DNA from: Pseudomonadota bacterium
GTDB lineage: Bacteria; Pseudomonadota; Gammaproteobacteria; Competibacterales; Competibacteraceae
Assembly (NCBI GenBank): GCA_022709365.1
Contig: JAKLIY010000001.1
Span: forward strand, 124,001 to 188,000
Reading direction: 5' to 3'
DNA: 64,000 nt
Both the position numbers and the translations under genes were made by a program. This document shows positions 35,715 to 46,588 of this stretch, one piece after another; the stretch's first letter is position 1; each line of letters opens with the position of its first letter. The notes under the pieces were generated by a model. It searched no databases, was not told the origin of the DNA, and worked only from the letters and a program-made list of their open reading frames with translations.

Positions 35715-38069
35715 TTATTGAATCGCCACGGGGCCGACCGCTGGACCGAGCGCCACGCTAGCACTCAATCCTGCCGGAATCCAGGCGCAGCCCGGGGGAA
35801 TGCTTTCGTCCAGCACCAACGGCAAGTCTACTGCGACGCCGTTTTGACGCACCTGCACCTGCTCCCGCCCAGCCACACCCAACTCACGGGCCACTTTGGG
35901 ATGCAACCGCACTTCAGCCGGCCGCGCCAGCGGACTCGCCTGGAGCGAACGCGCACGCCGCACCAGTGGGTCAGTCGCATAAATCGGCACATCTGCCACG
36001 CGCAGCAGCCCGTCAGCCCGGAATGGTGTAAATGGCAGGTCGAGATGCGTGGCATTGTCAGGCTTCACTGAAGCACAGGTATTCTGCATTTCGGCCAGCA
36101 CTTCTTCGGAACTGGTGTAGTCGAAGCCACCGACTCCGCACAGATTACCCAGTACCCGCAGCACCTTCCAAGCGGGACGTGATTCGCCAAATGGCTTACT
36201 AGCGCCATTGAAGCTCTGCCAGCGCCCTTCGACATTGACATAGGTTCCTGACGTTTCCGCAAACGTCGCTACCGGCAGGATCATCTGCGTTTGGCTCTTA
36301 CCCGCCAGCCCGGCGTAGGGACTGAGCGAAATCACCAGTTCCGCCCCCTGCAAGGCTTTCAGCGCCGCAGCGCCGTCCCAGCAGTCCAGTTCCGGTTCAA
36401 CGCCGAGCAGCACATAGGCTTTGCGCGGCGACTCCAACATCGCCCGGGCATCCAGACCCACTGTGGATGCTTTGTGACCACCAGGCCCGCGATGCGGCAA
36501 TGCCCCGGCCAGCCAGCCACCTGCCGAATTGGCAGCTTCCGGCAGATAGCCCAGTTGTGCGCCAGTTTGCTGCGCGACAAAACCGGCCAGCGCCCGCAAC
36601 TGCGCAAAAGCTGGATGGGAAATCGCCAGATTGCCCAGCAACACAGTCGCTGGCGCATGGGTCAAATTGGCGGCCATGGCGCGTTCGGCGTTACTGGGAA
36701 CGCCGGCAACCAAGCCCGCCAGATTCGCCGGCAGGGCGATGCCCTTGAAGTCGGCAACTGCCTGAGCGACGCCGGCCAATGCAGTCACCATACCTGCCGG
36801 ATCAGCAATGACCTTGGCGGCCACCGGGAAGCGGAAATCAAAATCCCGTGGATTGATGAACATGACCTGGCCGCCCGCCAGCGCTGCCTTGCGTAAGCGA
36901 TGCCCGGCCAGCGGCTGTTCCATACGGACGTTGGAGCCAATCAGCAGCGCCGCTTTGACCTTTTCCAGATATTCAATGGCCTGCCCCAACCATGGGAATG
37001 CCGGCGCACTGCCCTGATCGCTGAAATCAGCCTGCCGCAGGCGATGGTCAATATTCGGAATGCCCAGACCCCGCGCCAGCTTCTGCGCCAAATACAGTTC
37101 TTCGATCGTCGCGGTGGGGGAAACCAGAAACCCTACAGACTCCGCGCCATGCCGGGCGATCACTTCTTTCAACCCGCTGGCGGCGGCTTCCAGTGCAGCT
37201 TCCCAGCCAGTCTCAACGCCCTTGATCAGCGGCTTGGCCAAGCGGTCGGCGCTGTAGATGCCCTCGTAGCTGAAACGGTCGCGGTCGGAAATCCAGGTCT
37301 CATTCACCGACTCGTTTTCCCGAGGGGCGACCCGCATCACCTGACCGCGCAGGGTGTGAATAAAGATGTTGGAACCAATGGAATCATGCGGCGCGACGGC
37401 GGCATGTTGCACATACTCCCAAGAGCGGCCCTTATAGCGGGACGGCTTAGCGGTCAGCGCCCCAACTGGACACAGGTCGATGACGTTACCGGACAATTCC
37501 GAAACCACTGTCTTGGACACGTAGGTACCGATTTCCATGTTCTCGCCGCGCCCGGTTGCGCCCAGTTCGCGCAGGCCGGCGATTTCCTCGCCGAAGCGCA
37601 CACAGCGGGTGCAATGGATGCAGCGGGTCATCTCGGTAGCGATCAACGGGCCAATATTCTTGTCCTGTACAACGCGCTTGCGTTCGCTGAAGCACGACAC
37701 ATCGCCGCCATAACCTAACGCAATGTCCTGCAGTTCGCACTCGCCGCCCTGATCGCAAATCGGGCAATCCAGCGGATGATTGATCAGCAAAAATTCCATG
37801 GTGCCCTTTTGCGCGGCGATGGCCTTGGGCGATTCCGTATAGACTTTCATGCCCTCCATGACTGGCGTTGCGCAGGCCGGCAGCGGCTTGGGCGCTTTCT
37901 CCACCTCGACCAGGCACATCCGGCAACTGGCGGCAATGGACAATTTTTTGTGGTAACAAAAACGGGGGATCGCAATACCCGCCGCATCGGTGATCTCGAT
38001 GAGCATCGCGCCCTTACGCGCCTTCAGCGGGATGCCATTGACTTCGATGTTGACCTGTTCCTCGCTCAT
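35715..38069 (-). CDS. nuoG: NADH-quinone oxidoreductase subunit G
   Basis: 784 residues. The N-terminal part binds one [2Fe-2S] cluster ([19 protein letters not shown]) and [4Fe-4S] clusters ([24 protein letters not shown]); the rest is a molybdopterin-oxidoreductase-like domain that no longer needs a cofactor. The usual extra cluster N7 motif is not obvious. Peripheral electron-wire subunit. It lies 35 bases behind nuoF. Confidence 0.96.
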   Translation of the reverse strand: MSEEQVNIEVNGIPLKARKGAMLIEITDAAGIAIPRFCYHKKLSIAASCRMCLVEVEKAPKPLPACATPVMEGMKVYTESPKAIAAQKGTMEFLLINHPLDCPICDQGGECELQDIALGYGGDVSCFSERKRVVQDKNIGPLIATEMTRCIHCTRCVRFGEEIAGLRELGATGRGENMEIGTYVSKTVVSELSGNVIDLCPVGALTAKPSRYKGRSWEYVQHAAVAPHDSIGSNIFIHTLRGQVMRVAPRENESVNETWISDRDRFSYEGIYSADRLAKPLIKGVETGWEAALEAAASGLKEVIARHGAESVGFLVSPTATIEELYLAQKLARGLGIPNIDHRLRQADFSDQGSAPAFPWLGQAIEYLEKVKAALLIGSNVRMEQPLAGHRLRKAALAGGQVMFINPRDFDFRFPVAAKVIADPAGMVTALAGVAQAVADFKGIALPANLAGLVAGVPSNAERAMAANLTHAPATVLLGNLAISHPAFAQLRALAGFVAQQTGAQLGYLPEAANSAGGWLAGALPHRGPGGHKASTVGLDARAMLESPRKAYVLLGVEPELDCWDGAAALKALQGAELVISLSPYAGLAGKSQTQMILPVATFAETSGTYVNVEGRWQSFNGASKPFGESRPAWKVLRVLGNLCGVGGFDYTSSEEVLAEMQNTCASVKPDNATHLDLPFTPFRADGLLRVADVPIYATDPLVRRARSLQASPLARPAEVRLHPKVARELGVAGREQVQVRQNGVAVDLPLVLDESIPPGCAWIPAGLSASVALGPAVGPVAIQ

Positions 38070-38104
38070 CTTTTACCCACTGACCGTGTTGGTGATTTCG
38101 CGGC

Positions 38105-39400
38105 TCACGCGGCCAGCGCCGCCGCGCCGGCGACCATGCTGCGCTTGTGTTCGATGTAGTACGCGAATTCGTGGCGGTAATGCTTGACGAAACTGCGCAC
38201 TGGCATAGCAGCGGCGTCGCCCAAGGCGCAGATGGTGCGCCCTTCGATCTTGCTGGCCACGCTGTCGAGCAGTTCCAGATCTTCGGGCCGACCCTTACCC
38301 TCAACAATGCGAGTCACGACCCGGTATAGCCAACCCGTGCCTTCGCGACAGGGCGTGCATTGCCCGCAGGATTCAGAGAAGTAGAACCGGGAGATGCGCT
38401 GCAAGGTCTTGACCATGTCCGTGGTTTCGTCCATGACGATCACCGCCCCAGAACCGAGCATTGACCCAGCGACCTTGGATACGGAATCGTAGTCCATATT
38501 CGCTTTCAGCATGATGTCGCCCGGCACCACCGGTACCGAGGAGCCACCAGGAATCACCGCCTTGAGCTTGCGCCCTTTCCAAATCCCGCCGGCCAGCGCC
38601 AGCAGTTCGGCGAACGGGATGCCCAGCGAGACCTCAAAATTGCCCGGCTTCTCGACATGCCCGGACACCGAGAAAATCTTGGAACCGCCCGCATTGGCTG
38701 TACCGAGACTGGCGAACCATTCACCGCCATTGCGGATGATCGACGGCACCGAGGAGAACGATTCGGTATTGTTGATCGTGGTCGGCTTACCATACAAACC
38801 GTAGCTGGCCGGGAACGGCGGCTTGAAGCGCGGTTGGCCCTTCTTACCTTCCAGCGATTCCAGCAGCGCGGTTTCCTCGCCGCAGATATAAGCGCCGGCG
38901 CCGAGGCTCGGATACAGATCAAAATCGATCCCGGTTCCCTGAATATTCCTGCCTAGCAAGCCAGCGGCGTAGGCTTCCTTAACGGCGGCTTCGAAACGCT
39001 GATAAGGCTCGTCCATGAATTCGCCGCGCATGTAGTTGTAACCGACCGTGGAACCCGTCGCGAACCCGGCAATGGCCATGCCCTCGACCAAGGCGTGCGG
39101 ATTGAAGCGCAGAATGTCGCGGTCCTTGCAGGTCCCCGGCTCCGACTCGTCGGAATTGCAGACCATGTATTTCTGCGCGGTCGTATTGCGCGGCATAAAA
39201 GTCCACTTCAGGCCGGTCGGAAAACCAGCCCCACCACGCCCACGCAGACCGGATTTCTTGACCTCGTCGATCACCTGGTCGGGCGTCAACTGCCCAGCCA
39301 GGATTCTCTTCCAAGCCTCATAGCCGCCCACGCTCATATAGGTTTCGATGGACCAGGGCCGGTCCAGACCCAGTGTCCGGTAACATACCTCATTGGCCAT
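38105..39400 (-). CDS. nuoF: NADH-quinone oxidoreductase subunit F
   Basis: 431 residues. [13 protein letters not shown] and the Gly-rich [16 protein letters not shown] bind NADH and FMN, and [12 protein letters not shown] with a later Cys holds the [4Fe-4S] cluster N3. This is where electrons enter complex I. Six bases separate it from nuoE. Confidence 0.98.
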   Translation of the reverse strand: MANEVCYRTLGLDRPWSIETYMSVGGYEAWKRILAGQLTPDQVIDEVKKSGLRGRGGAGFPTGLKWTFMPRNTTAQKYMVCNSDESEPGTCKDRDILRFNPHALVEGMAIAGFATGSTVGYNYMRGEFMDEPYQRFEAAVKEAYAAGLLGRNIQGTGIDFDLYPSLGAGAYICGEETALLESLEGKKGQPRFKPPFPASYGLYGKPTTINNTESFSSVPSIIRNGGEWFASLGTANAGGSKIFSVSGHVEKPGNFEVSLGIPFAELLALAGGIWKGRKLKAVIPGGSSVPVVPGDIMLKANMDYDSVSKVAGSMLGSGAVIVMDETTDMVKTLQRISRFYFSESCGQCTPCREGTGWLYRVVTRIVEGKGRPEDLELLDSVASKIEGRTICALGDAAAMPVRSFVKHYRHEFAYYIEHKRSMVAGAAALAA

Positions 39401-39406
39401 CGGGGA

Positions 39407-39904
39407 TTACTCCAGGCTATCAAGCACCTGATCCACCTTTTCCGGGGTCAGATGCTCGTAATAGACATGATCGACCTGCATCATCGGCGCTCCACAGCAG
39501 GCAGCCAGACATTCTTCTTCCCGCTTCAGGTAGAACTTGCCGTCTGGGGTACTCTCGCCGAGCTTGATGCCCAGTTTCTTCTCGATATGCGCCAGCACCG
39601 TATCGCCGCCACGCAACATGCAGGAAATATTGGTGCAGACCGCGATGTTGTGCCGACCGACAGGTTGGGTCTCAAACATCGAGTAGAAGGTCGCAACCTC
39701 GTAAACGGCAATCGGCGGCAAATCGAGATAATCAGCTACGGCGTCCATCAATTCCGTGGTGAGATAGCCGTGGTTCTCATGCTGCACTTCGCGCAAGGCC
39801 ACCAAAACAGCGGACTGTTTGCGGTCAGCGGGATAGCGAGTCAGCCAGTGATCGATTTCCGCACGGGCGTGGGCGGACAACAGATCGCTTTTGCGTGCGC
39901 TCAT
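39407..39904 (-). CDS. nuoE: NADH-quinone oxidoreductase subunit E
   Basis: 165 residues, thioredoxin-like [2Fe-2S] protein. Its four ligands are the Cys pairs in CTNISCMLRGG and CLAACCGAPMM. The ATG overlaps the nuoD stop by one base (TAATG), indicating coupled translation. Confidence 0.97.
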   Translation of the reverse strand: MSARKSDLLSAHARAEIDHWLTRYPADRKQSAVLVALREVQHENHGYLTTELMDAVADYLDLPPIAVYEVATFYSMFETQPVGRHNIAVCTNISCMLRGGDTVLAHIEKKLGIKLGESTPDGKFYLKREEECLAACCGAPMMQVDHVYYEHLTPEKVDQVLDSLE

Positions 39905-41163
39905 TAGCGGTCAACCTCTCCGAAAACGATATCCTGGGTGCCGATGACCGCTACAACGTCAGCCAGCATGTGACCGCGCGTCATTTCGTCCATGGCCGAG
40001 AGATGGGTGAAACCCGCCGCCCGGACCTTGATCCGATACGGTTTGTTGGCGCCATCGGAAATCAGATAGATGCCGTACTCGCCCTTGGGATGCTCAGTGG
40101 CGACATAGACCTCGCCTTCGGGGACGCAGTAGCCTTCCGTGAACAGCTTGAAATGGTGGATCAAAGCTTCCATGTCTTCCTTCATCTTCTCGCGGGGCGG
40201 CGGCGCAACTTTATAATCGTCAATGATGACCGGACCGGGATTTTCCTTCAGCCATTTCACGCACTGGCGGATGATGCGGTTGGACTGGCGCATTTCTTCG
40301 ACCCGCACCAGATAGCGATCGTAACAGTCGCCTTTGACCCCAACGGGAATGTCGAAATCCAGTTGATCGTAGACATCGTAGGGCTGCTTCTTCCGCAAAT
40401 CCCAAGCGAAGCCAGAGCCGCGCAGCATTGGCCCGGTAAAGCCCAGTTGCAGCGCCCGTTCCGGCGACACGACGCCGATGCCTACCGTCCGCTGTTTCCA
40501 AATCCGGTTATCCGTCAGCAGGGTCTCGTATTCATCAACGCGCTGCGGGAACCGCTCGGTAAACGCCTCGATGAAGTCCAACAGCGACCCCTGCCGGGTG
40601 ACATTTTGCTCGTCAACATCCTTTTTGCTGTGGAACCGCGAAGTCTCATACTCATATTTCGGCATCACGTTCGGCAGGTCGCGATAGACACCGCCAGGCC
40701 GGAAATAGGCCGCATGGAACCGGGCGCCGGACACCGCTTCGTAGCAATCAACCAGGTCCTCGCGTTCGCGGAAGGCGTAGAGAAAGACGGTCATGGCACC
40801 GATATCCAAGCCATGCGCGCCGATCCACAACAAATGATTCAGAATACGGGTAATTTCCGCATACATCACCCGGATGTATTGCGCCCGCACCGGCGGCTCA
40901 ATACCCAGCAGTTTCTCAATGGCCAGCACGTAGGCATGTTCATTGCACATCGCCGACATATAGTCGAGCCGGTCCATATAGCCGATGCTCTGATTAAATG
41001 GCTTGCTTTCGGCCAGCTTCTCGGTGCCACGGTGCAACAGGCCAATATGTGGATCAGCGCGCTGCACCACCTCGCCATCCATTTCCAGCACCAGGCGCAG
41101 CACCCCGTGAGCAGCCGGATGCTGCGGCCCGAAGTTCAAAGTGTAATTGCGAATTTCTGGCAT
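39904..41163 (-). CDS. nuoD: NADH-quinone oxidoreductase subunit D
   Basis: 419 residues, the 49-kDa homologue at the quinone site. [21 protein letters not shown] and HRGTEKLAE are conserved. ATG 41163 has AAGGAAG seven bases upstream, favouring it over the ATG five codons earlier. Separate from nuoC, unlike the fused nuoCD of E. coli. Confidence 0.97.
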   Translation of the reverse strand: MPEIRNYTLNFGPQHPAAHGVLRLVLEMDGEVVQRADPHIGLLHRGTEKLAESKPFNQSIGYMDRLDYMSAMCNEHAYVLAIEKLLGIEPPVRAQYIRVMYAEITRILNHLLWIGAHGLDIGAMTVFLYAFREREDLVDCYEAVSGARFHAAYFRPGGVYRDLPNVMPKYEYETSRFHSKKDVDEQNVTRQGSLLDFIEAFTERFPQRVDEYETLLTDNRIWKQRTVGIGVVSPERALQLGFTGPMLRGSGFAWDLRKKQPYDVYDQLDFDIPVGVKGDCYDRYLVRVEEMRQSNRIIRQCVKWLKENPGPVIIDDYKVAPPPREKMKEDMEALIHHFKLFTEGYCVPEGEVYVATEHPKGEYGIYLISDGANKPYRIKVRAAGFTHLSAMDEMTRGHMLADVVAVIGTQDIVFGEVDR

Positions 41164-41174
41164 CGCAGCTTCCT

Positions 41175-41882
41175 TCAATGAGGCTCGGACAGATAACGAT
41201 TGTCCTTGCGAATGACGCGAGGCACTAATACGCGCGGTTCAATGCTGACCGGCTCGTATACCACGCGGCTCCGCGCGGGATCGTAGCGCATCTCGACATT
41301 GCCGATCAGTGGGAAGTCTTTGCGGAAAGGATGACCGATAAAGCCGTAATCCGTGAGGATACGCCGCAAATCAGGGTGGCCTTCGAACACAATGCCATAC
41401 AGGTCGAATGCCTCGCGCTCGAACCAGTTCACCGAGGCCCACAGGCCAATCACCGAGGGCACCACCGGCAGCTCGTCATCCGGCGCAAACACCCGCACCC
41501 GCACCCGATGGTTCAAAGACACCGAGAGCAGTTGATAGACGGCAGCAAAACGGCCCTTGCCAGCGAACGTTCGACCCACTGCCCGTTGCACCTCTGCCGG
41601 ACCACGGCCGGGTGCCCGTTCTACAACGCCGCGACTGAAGCCTTTGTCTGTGGACTCGCTAGTCGCCCACTCCACATCACCGTAGACCGCGTAATCCACG
41701 CCGCAGACATCCATTGCCTGCTCGAAAGCGAACTCCGGTTCATCGCGCAGTGCAGTGAAGATGTCGAGCGCCTGGGCGGGTGAAATTTCGAGGGTGACTT
41801 CGCCGCGGTCCAGCTTGCATTCCAGCAAAGCGTCGCCGAAGCGCGCCTGCAGTTTTTCCACAAGAGTCTGAGCATCAGCCAT
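41175..41882 (-). CDS. nuoC: NADH-quinone oxidoreductase subunit C
   Basis: 235 residues, 30-kDa subunit. The signature [26 protein letters not shown] block is present, followed by [21 protein letters not shown] 41882 (MADAQTL) is preferred; an alternative ATG lies five codons upstream, overlapping nuoB. An insertion of about 25 residues ([20 protein letters not shown]) before the conserved core looks longer than usual. Confidence 0.95.
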   Translation of the reverse strand: MADAQTLVEKLQARFGDALLECKLDRGEVTLEISPAQALDIFTALRDEPEFAFEQAMDVCGVDYAVYGDVEWATSESTDKGFSRGVVERAPGRGPAEVQRAVGRTFAGKGRFAAVYQLLSVSLNHRVRVRVFAPDDELPVVPSVIGLWASVNWFEREAFDLYGIVFEGHPDLRRILTDYGFIGHPFRKDFPLIGNVEMRYDPARSRVVYEPVSIEPRVLVPRVIRKDNRYLSEPH

Positions 41883-41893
41883 GGAGCATTCTC

Positions 41894-42370
41894 TCAACGG
41901 GCTATGGTATTAGTGCGCCGGATTTTATTCTGGAGCTGGAGGATGCCGTAAATCAGCGCCTCCGCAGTCGGCGGGCAACCAGGTACATAGATGTCCACCG
42001 GTACGATGCGGTCGCAGCCACGCACCACGGCGTAGGAGTAGTGGTAATAGCCACCACCGTTGGCGCAGGACCCCATGGAAATTACCCAGCGCGGCTCGGC
42101 CATCTGGTCATACACCTTGCGCAACGCCGGTCCCATTTTGTTGCACAGGGTGCCGGCAACGATCATCACGTCAGACTGGCGGGGACTAGGCCGGAACACA
42201 ATGCCGAAGCGGTCAAGGTCGTAACGGGCGGCGCCAGCATGCATCATTTCCACAGCGCAGCAGGCCAAACCAAAGGTCATCGGCCACATCGAACCGGTGC
42301 GCGCCCAGTTGATGAGTTTGTCGGCAGTGGTCGTCACCATGCCTTTTTCAAGAATGCCTTCTATTCCCAT
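41894..42370 (-). CDS. nuoB: NADH-quinone oxidoreductase subunit B
   Basis: 158 residues from ATG 42370, which overlaps the end of nuoA and has AGGAG upstream. [13 protein letters not shown], the later [12 protein letters not shown] and the [11 protein letters not shown]ys provide the ligands of cluster N2, the last electron carrier before quinone. Confidence 0.97.
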   Translation of the reverse strand: MGIEGILEKGMVTTTADKLINWARTGSMWPMTFGLACCAVEMMHAGAARYDLDRFGIVFRPSPRQSDVMIVAGTLCNKMGPALRKVYDQMAEPRWVISMGSCANGGGYYHYSYAVVRGCDRIVPVDIYVPGCPPTAEALIYGILQLQNKIRRTNTIAR

Positions 42371-42717
42371 TCCAAGGCTCCTTTCTTCCACTCATAGATG
42401 AAACCGATCACCAGAATACCGAGAAAGACCGTCATCGCCGCAAAGCCGAACAGGCCGATTTGGTCGAGGACAATCGCCCAGGGAAACAGAAAGGCAATTT
42501 CCAGATCGAAGATGATGAACAGGATGGCCACCAGGTAATAGCGGACATCGAATTTCATCCGGGAATCCTCGAAGGCCTCGAAACCGCACTCGTAAGGCGA
42601 CAGTTTCTCGTCATCGGGGCGGCGGGGGCCGAGGAAAAAGCCGAGGCCAATCACGACCACCGCCATCACCAAGGCAATGATCACGAAGATCAGAACAGGA
42701 AGGTAATTGGACAACAT
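42361..42717 (-). CDS. nuoA: NADH-quinone oxidoreductase subunit A
   Basis: 118 residues, three membrane helices. [20 protein letters not shown] and [12 protein letters not shown] are diagnostic of NuoA. First gene of the operon that ends with nuoN and DUF2818; a stretch of about 280 bases separates it from the tRNA-Leu gene upstream. Confidence 0.97.
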   Translation of the reverse strand: MLSNYLPVLIFVIIALVMAVVVIGLGFFLGPRRPDDEKLSPYECGFEAFEDSRMKFDVRYYLVAILFIIFDLEIAFLFPWAIVLDQIGLFGFAAMTVFLGILVIGFIYEWKKGALEWE

Positions 42718-42998
42718 AAGAGTCGCACCTTCGACATGGCGGGCCGGGAGAAAGCGCTACACGGACCGGGGCTTGGACAGGGGGCGAAACATGCCGGTCA
42801 AACTAGCAACCGGGCCAGAACCCAGGATGGAATAGTAGAGACCATCGGGCGTATGGGTTGTTATCGTTAAAACGCCGCATGGAAAAAGAAACCTCATCAT
42901 GATGGCTGCACTCAACGTGCTCAGTTGTTCATTTCCCGGCTTTGCCGGAAAACGCCAAACATCCCAAGATGTTGTTTTGGAATGCTCGATCTTATTTT
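42718..42998 (-). other. nuo operon leader / intergenic region
   Basis: About 280 bases between tRNA-Leu and nuoA, without a recognisable gene. It should contain the nuo promoter on the minus strand; no confident -35/-10 pair was found. Two inverted repeats lie at its upstream end: AACATC-CCAA-GATGTT (42958-42973) and CCGGC-TTT-GCCGG (42936-42948). Confidence 0.5.
42949..42973 (-). terminator. Weak intrinsic terminator after tRNA-Leu(GAG)
   Basis: Read on the minus strand, AACATC-TTGG-GATGTT is followed seven bases on by a short T run (TTTT). Six base pairs only, so weak; it would partly separate the secG-tRNA transcript from nuoA. Confidence 0.3.
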
Positions 42999-43083
42999 TG
43001 GTGCCGATGGCCGGACTCGAACCGGCACGGCTTGCGCCACTAACCCCTCAAGCTAGCGTGTCTACCAGTTCCACCACATCGGC
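42999..43083 (-). tRNA. tRNA-Leu (anticodon GAG)
   Basis: 85 bases with encoded CCA. Acceptor stem GCCGATG/CATCGGC, D-arm GGAACTGGTAGACAC, anticodon stem CTAGC/GTTAG around loop TTGAGGG (GAG at 43049-43047), a class II variable arm, and GGTTCGAGTCC in the T-arm. Location between secG and nuoA is the usual gammaproteobacterial one. Confidence 0.95.
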
Positions 43084-43107
43084 GATCATTATTTAAAAAA
43101 CTTGTCC

Positions 43108-43455
43108 CTACTGCTTCGGCGGCAACTGCGGCACATCCACAGGACGGCCAGATTCTGCTGGCACTGGAACCGGCGGAAGAACTTCGGACGGCGCCCGTTC
43201 GATCACACTGGTCGGCGTTGTGGTCTGAGTCGCCACATAGGCCAGCGTCAGGCTGGTTAAAAAGAACGCCGCCGCCAAAATCGCCGTCGTCCGGCTCAGG
43301 AAAGAGGCTGAACCCCGTGAACCAAACATGGTCGAGGAAGCACCACTGCCAAATGCCGCGCCAGCATCCGCACCTTTGCCCTGCTGTAACAGCACCAACG
43401 CGATCAGGGCAACGGCAACAACCACATGCGCCACGAGAAAGAGGGTATAAACCAT
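43108..43455 (-). CDS. secG: Preprotein translocase subunit SecG
   Basis: 115 residues with two membrane helices flanking [20 protein letters not shown], the SecG signature, plus a Pro-rich tail. It assists SecYE in protein export. Ten bases downstream of tpiA, as in most gammaproteobacteria. Confidence 0.96.
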   Translation of the reverse strand: MVYTLFLVAHVVVAVALIALVLLQQGKGADAGAAFGSGASSTMFGSRGSASFLSRTTAILAAAFFLTSLTLAYVATQTTTPTSVIERAPSEVLPPVPVPAESGRPVDVPQLPPKQ

Positions 43456-43464
43456 AGCGGCAGT

Positions 43465-44217
43465 TTAACAGCCTGCCCGGGCAATCGCCAGAAACTCCTT
43501 GGCTTCGAGCGATGCGCCGCCGATCAGCCCGCCATCAATATCAGCCATAGCCAGCAACTCCACGGCATTCGCGGCTTTCATGCTGCCGCCATACAGAATA
43601 CGGGTTTTCGCCGCGACGGTTGAATTTCGCTCGGCCAACTTGGCGCGAATGAAGGCGTGAACCTCTTGGGCTTGCTGGGGTGTAGCGGTCCGACCAGTGC
43701 CAATGGCCCAAACCGGTTCATAGGCGATGACCGCATCATTAAACGCTTCAACACCTTCCAGATCCAGCACGGCTTTCAGTTGCCGCTCAACGACCGACTC
43801 CGTAACGCCCTGATCGCGCTCTTCCAGAGTCTCGCCCACACAGAGGATAGGCTTGATGCCCACCTTGCGGGCAGCGGCAAATTTACGAGCCACCAGATCG
43901 TCGGTTTCGCCGTACAGGGTGCGGCGCTCGGAATGGCCTACGATCACATAGGCGCAATGAAAATCGTTCAGCATCGACCCTGCAACTTCACCAGTGAAGG
44001 CGCCGGAGACTTGTTCGGAGAGATTCTGCGTCCCCCAAGCGACGGTGGTGCCGGACAGTTGTTGTTCGACTAGACCGAGGTACACGAACGGGGGAAAAAC
44101 CGCCAGTTCAACGGCTGCAACGGGCGCAGCACCCTCTTTAATGCCCTGCAATAACCCGCGGATACTCTCCGACGAGCCATTCATCTTCCAGTTTCCGGCC
44201 ACCAGTTTACGGCGCAT
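43465..44217 (-). CDS. tpiA: Triosephosphate isomerase
   Basis: 250 residues. Catalytic Lys in AGNWKMNG near residue 10, His in VGHSERR near 95, Glu in [11 protein letters not shown] near 167 and the phosphate loop YGGSMKAAN are present. It interconverts dihydroxyacetone phosphate and glyceraldehyde 3-phosphate. Sits between glmM and secG, reading the same way. Confidence 0.98.
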   Translation of the reverse strand: MRRKLVAGNWKMNGSSESIRGLLQGIKEGAAPVAAVELAVFPPFVYLGLVEQQLSGTTVAWGTQNLSEQVSGAFTGEVAGSMLNDFHCAYVIVGHSERRTLYGETDDLVARKFAAARKVGIKPILCVGETLEERDQGVTESVVERQLKAVLDLEGVEAFNDAVIAYEPVWAIGTGRTATPQQAQEVHAFIRAKLAERNSTVAAKTRILYGGSMKAANAVELLAMADIDGGLIGGASLEAKEFLAIARAGC

Positions 44218-44278
44218 CTTCTTATCTCCTGACTTTAAAAAACTGGCAAAGCTTACGGATTTCGCGCTGGGAAATCAA

Positions 44279-45616
44279 TCATACCGACAGAGTATCCCGC
44301 AAGACGCCCGCCAGCTCACGGGCATGACGCTCGACCTGCCCCGCATCAGGGCCTTCCACCATCACCCGCACCACCGGTTCGGTGCCGGAAGGACGCAGCA
44401 AGACTCGACCATGGTCGCCCAACTGGCTTTCGACTGCCCGGACCGCATCCTGAATCGGTGGCCGGTTCAGATCGACCGCGCCGCTGACCGAGACATTGAT
44501 CAGCACCTGTGGATATTTGGTCATGCCGGCCTTGAGGTCGTGCAGGTTCTTTTCGGAGTGCAGCATCGCCGCTAGCACCTGCAACGCGGAGATAATGCCA
44601 TCGCCGGTCGTGGTGCGATCCAGGCAAATAATGTGGCCGGAATTCTCGCCGCCCAAAATCAGATGGTCGGCCAGCAGGCGCTCCAGCACATAGCGGTCGC
44701 CGACCTTGACCCGGTGCAAATCCAGACCCAGCGCCCGCAGCGCCATTTCCAGACCTAGATTCGTCATCAGCGTACCGACGATCGCGTTGAACCGGCTGCC
44801 GGTGCGCAACCGGTCGCGGGCGATAATGAACAACAGATCGTCGCCGTCCAGAATCTCGCCCCGGTGATCAACCATGATCACCCGGTCACCGTCGCCATCG
44901 AGGGCAATGCCGAGATCAGCACCTTGCTTCGCAACCTCGGCGCACAGCAGCGCCGGCTTGGTCGAGCCACAGTCCAGGTTGATATTCAGGCCATCCGGCG
45001 TAACACCCATGGGAATCACTGCCGCGCCCAGTTCGTTCAACACGCTGGGGGCGACGTGATAGGTCGCGCCATGAGCGCAGTCCACGACGATTTTCAGCCC
45101 CGCCAGACTGGTGTTCGCCGGAATAGTGCTTTTGCAGAATTCGATGTAGCGGCCCGCAGCATCGACAATGCGTTCGGCCTTACCCAAAGCATCTGGCTCA
45201 ACTGTCTCCAGTGGCCGATCCAACAGTTGCTCGATCTGTTCCTCGACCTCATCGGGCAACTTCTGACCATCGCGGGAAAAAAATTTGATGCCATTATCGT
45301 AATAGGGATTGTGCGAGGCGCTGACCACGATGCCAGCGCAGGCGTGCAGGGTGCGGGTCAGATAAGCGATGCCTGGCGTCGGCATAGGTCCCAGCAGGGC
45401 GATATTGACGCCGGCGGCGGACAATCCGGCTTCCAGGGCGGACTCGAACATGTAGCCGGAAATGCGGGTATCCTTGCCAATCACAATCTTGTTGAATCCA
45501 CGGGTTTGCAACACCCGTCCGACTGCCCAGCCCAGTTTCAATACGAATTCGGGAGTAATGGGATACTCTCCAACCCGTCCGCGAATGCCGTCCGTACCGA
45601 AATGACGTTTGCTCAT
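44279..45616 (-). CDS. glmM: Phosphoglucosamine mutase
   Basis: 445 residues from ATG 45616 ([16 protein letters not shown]). Active-site phosphoserine in [12 protein letters not shown], metal loop DGDGDR, sugar loop GGENSGH and phosphate loop [12 protein letters not shown] are intact. It converts glucosamine 6-phosphate to glucosamine 1-phosphate for UDP-GlcNAc. The frame is open 46 codons further upstream but that part is not conserved. Confidence 0.98.
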   Translation of the reverse strand: MSKRHFGTDGIRGRVGEYPITPEFVLKLGWAVGRVLQTRGFNKIVIGKDTRISGYMFESALEAGLSAAGVNIALLGPMPTPGIAYLTRTLHACAGIVVSASHNPYYDNGIKFFSRDGQKLPDEVEEQIEQLLDRPLETVEPDALGKAERIVDAAGRYIEFCKSTIPANTSLAGLKIVVDCAHGATYHVAPSVLNELGAAVIPMGVTPDGLNINLDCGSTKPALLCAEVAKQGADLGIALDGDGDRVIMVDHRGEILDGDDLLFIIARDRLRTGSRFNAIVGTLMTNLGLEMALRALGLDLHRVKVGDRYVLERLLADHLILGGENSGHIICLDRTTTGDGIISALQVLAAMLHSEKNLHDLKAGMTKYPQVLINVSVSGAVDLNRPPIQDAVRAVESQLGDHGRVLLRPSGTEPVVRVMVEGPDAGQVERHARELAGVLRDTLSV

Positions 45617-45692
45617 CACCCTGCCCCCTGACTCAATGTGGCCGGGAATTATAGCGATGATGGGGGGCAGCGCATACCGAAAACCGGTGGAG

Positions 45693-46523
45693 TCAGCTAA
45701 CCGCCCGCACGGCGGCGCACACTCGCAACGTCTGAACCGTTTCCCGTACATCATGAGCGCGAATAATGTTAGCGCCTTGCCAGGCGGCGATGACTGCTGC
45801 CGCTAAACTACCGGCTAGCCGTTCACCGACTGGCGCATTTAGCAACAGGCCAATCATGCTCTTGCGGGAAACGCCCGCCAGTACGCCCGCCGCCAAATCG
45901 GTGAAGCCGTTTAAATGCCGCAGCAGGGACAAATTATGATCCAGCGTTTTGCCGAAGCCGAAACCGGGATCGACCAGAATCCGTTCGCGGGGAATGCCCG
46001 CCGCCTCACAAACCTGCACCCGTTCCGCCAGAAACGCCCGGACTTCGGCCACCACATCGACGTAGCAAGGTTCCTGCTGCATGGTTGCGGGTTCACCCAG
46101 CATGTGCATCATGCAGACGGGCAGGCCAGTGGCCGCTGCCGCTTCCAGCGCGCCCGGCTGACGCAGTGCCCACACATCGTTGATCATGCCAGCGCCCACC
46201 CTGGCCGCTTCGCGCATCACTTCAGGTTTGCTGGTATCTATCGAGAGGGGAATCGGGAGTTCCCGCGCCAACCTTTCCACCACGGGTAACACCCGATCCA
46301 GTTCCTCCTGAACCGACACGGGCGGAGCGCCTGGACGAGTCGATTCACCGCCAACATCAATGATTGCGGCACCCTCGGCGGCCATGATTTCAGCGTGGCG
46401 CAACGCGGTGTCCAGTTCCCGATAACACCCGCCGTCGAAAAACGAATCGGGAGTGACATTCAACACCCCCATAACCGCCAGTTGGCGCAAATCCAGTATT
46501 TTTCCTGCACAATTCATCAACAT
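45693..46523 (-). CDS. folP: Dihydropteroate synthase
   Basis: 276 residues. [25 protein letters not shown], a later DTSKPEV and the [15 protein letters not shown] block are the pterin- and pABA-binding motifs. It condenses dihydropterin pyrophosphate with p-aminobenzoate in folate synthesis and is the sulfonamide target. Precedes glmM by 76 bases. A strong terminator lies between it and ftsH, so it may have its own promoter. Confidence 0.97.
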   Translation of the reverse strand: MLMNCAGKILDLRQLAVMGVLNVTPDSFFDGGCYRELDTALRHAEIMAAEGAAIIDVGGESTRPGAPPVSVQEELDRVLPVVERLARELPIPLSIDTSKPEVMREAARVGAGMINDVWALRQPGALEAAAATGLPVCMMHMLGEPATMQQEPCYVDVVAEVRAFLAERVQVCEAAGIPRERILVDPGFGFGKTLDHNLSLLRHLNGFTDLAAGVLAGVSRKSMIGLLLNAPVGERLAGSLAAAVIAAWQGANIIRAHDVRETVQTLRVCAAVRAVS

Positions 46524-46541
46524 CGCTGAAAAACTCCCAAT

Positions 46542-46576
46542 AAAAACCCCTCTTCCCCGGATTGCGGGAAGAGGGG
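46542..46576 (-). terminator. Rho-independent terminator downstream of ftsH
   Basis: On the minus strand CCCCTCTTCCC and GGGAAGAGGGG form an 11-bp stem around an 8-base loop, followed by TTTTTA. It lies twelve bases after the ftsH stop and before folP. Confidence 0.85.
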
Positions 46577-46588
46577 CCAGGCAGTAGG

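Noticed and set aside
35024..35761. 245-codon plus-strand frame opposite nuoH
   Set aside because: Antisense to conserved NuoH; low-complexity Gln/His/Arg content typical of shadows.
42936..42948. CCGGC-TTT-GCCGG hairpin as terminator
   Set aside because: Only five base pairs and no T-run after it on either strand.
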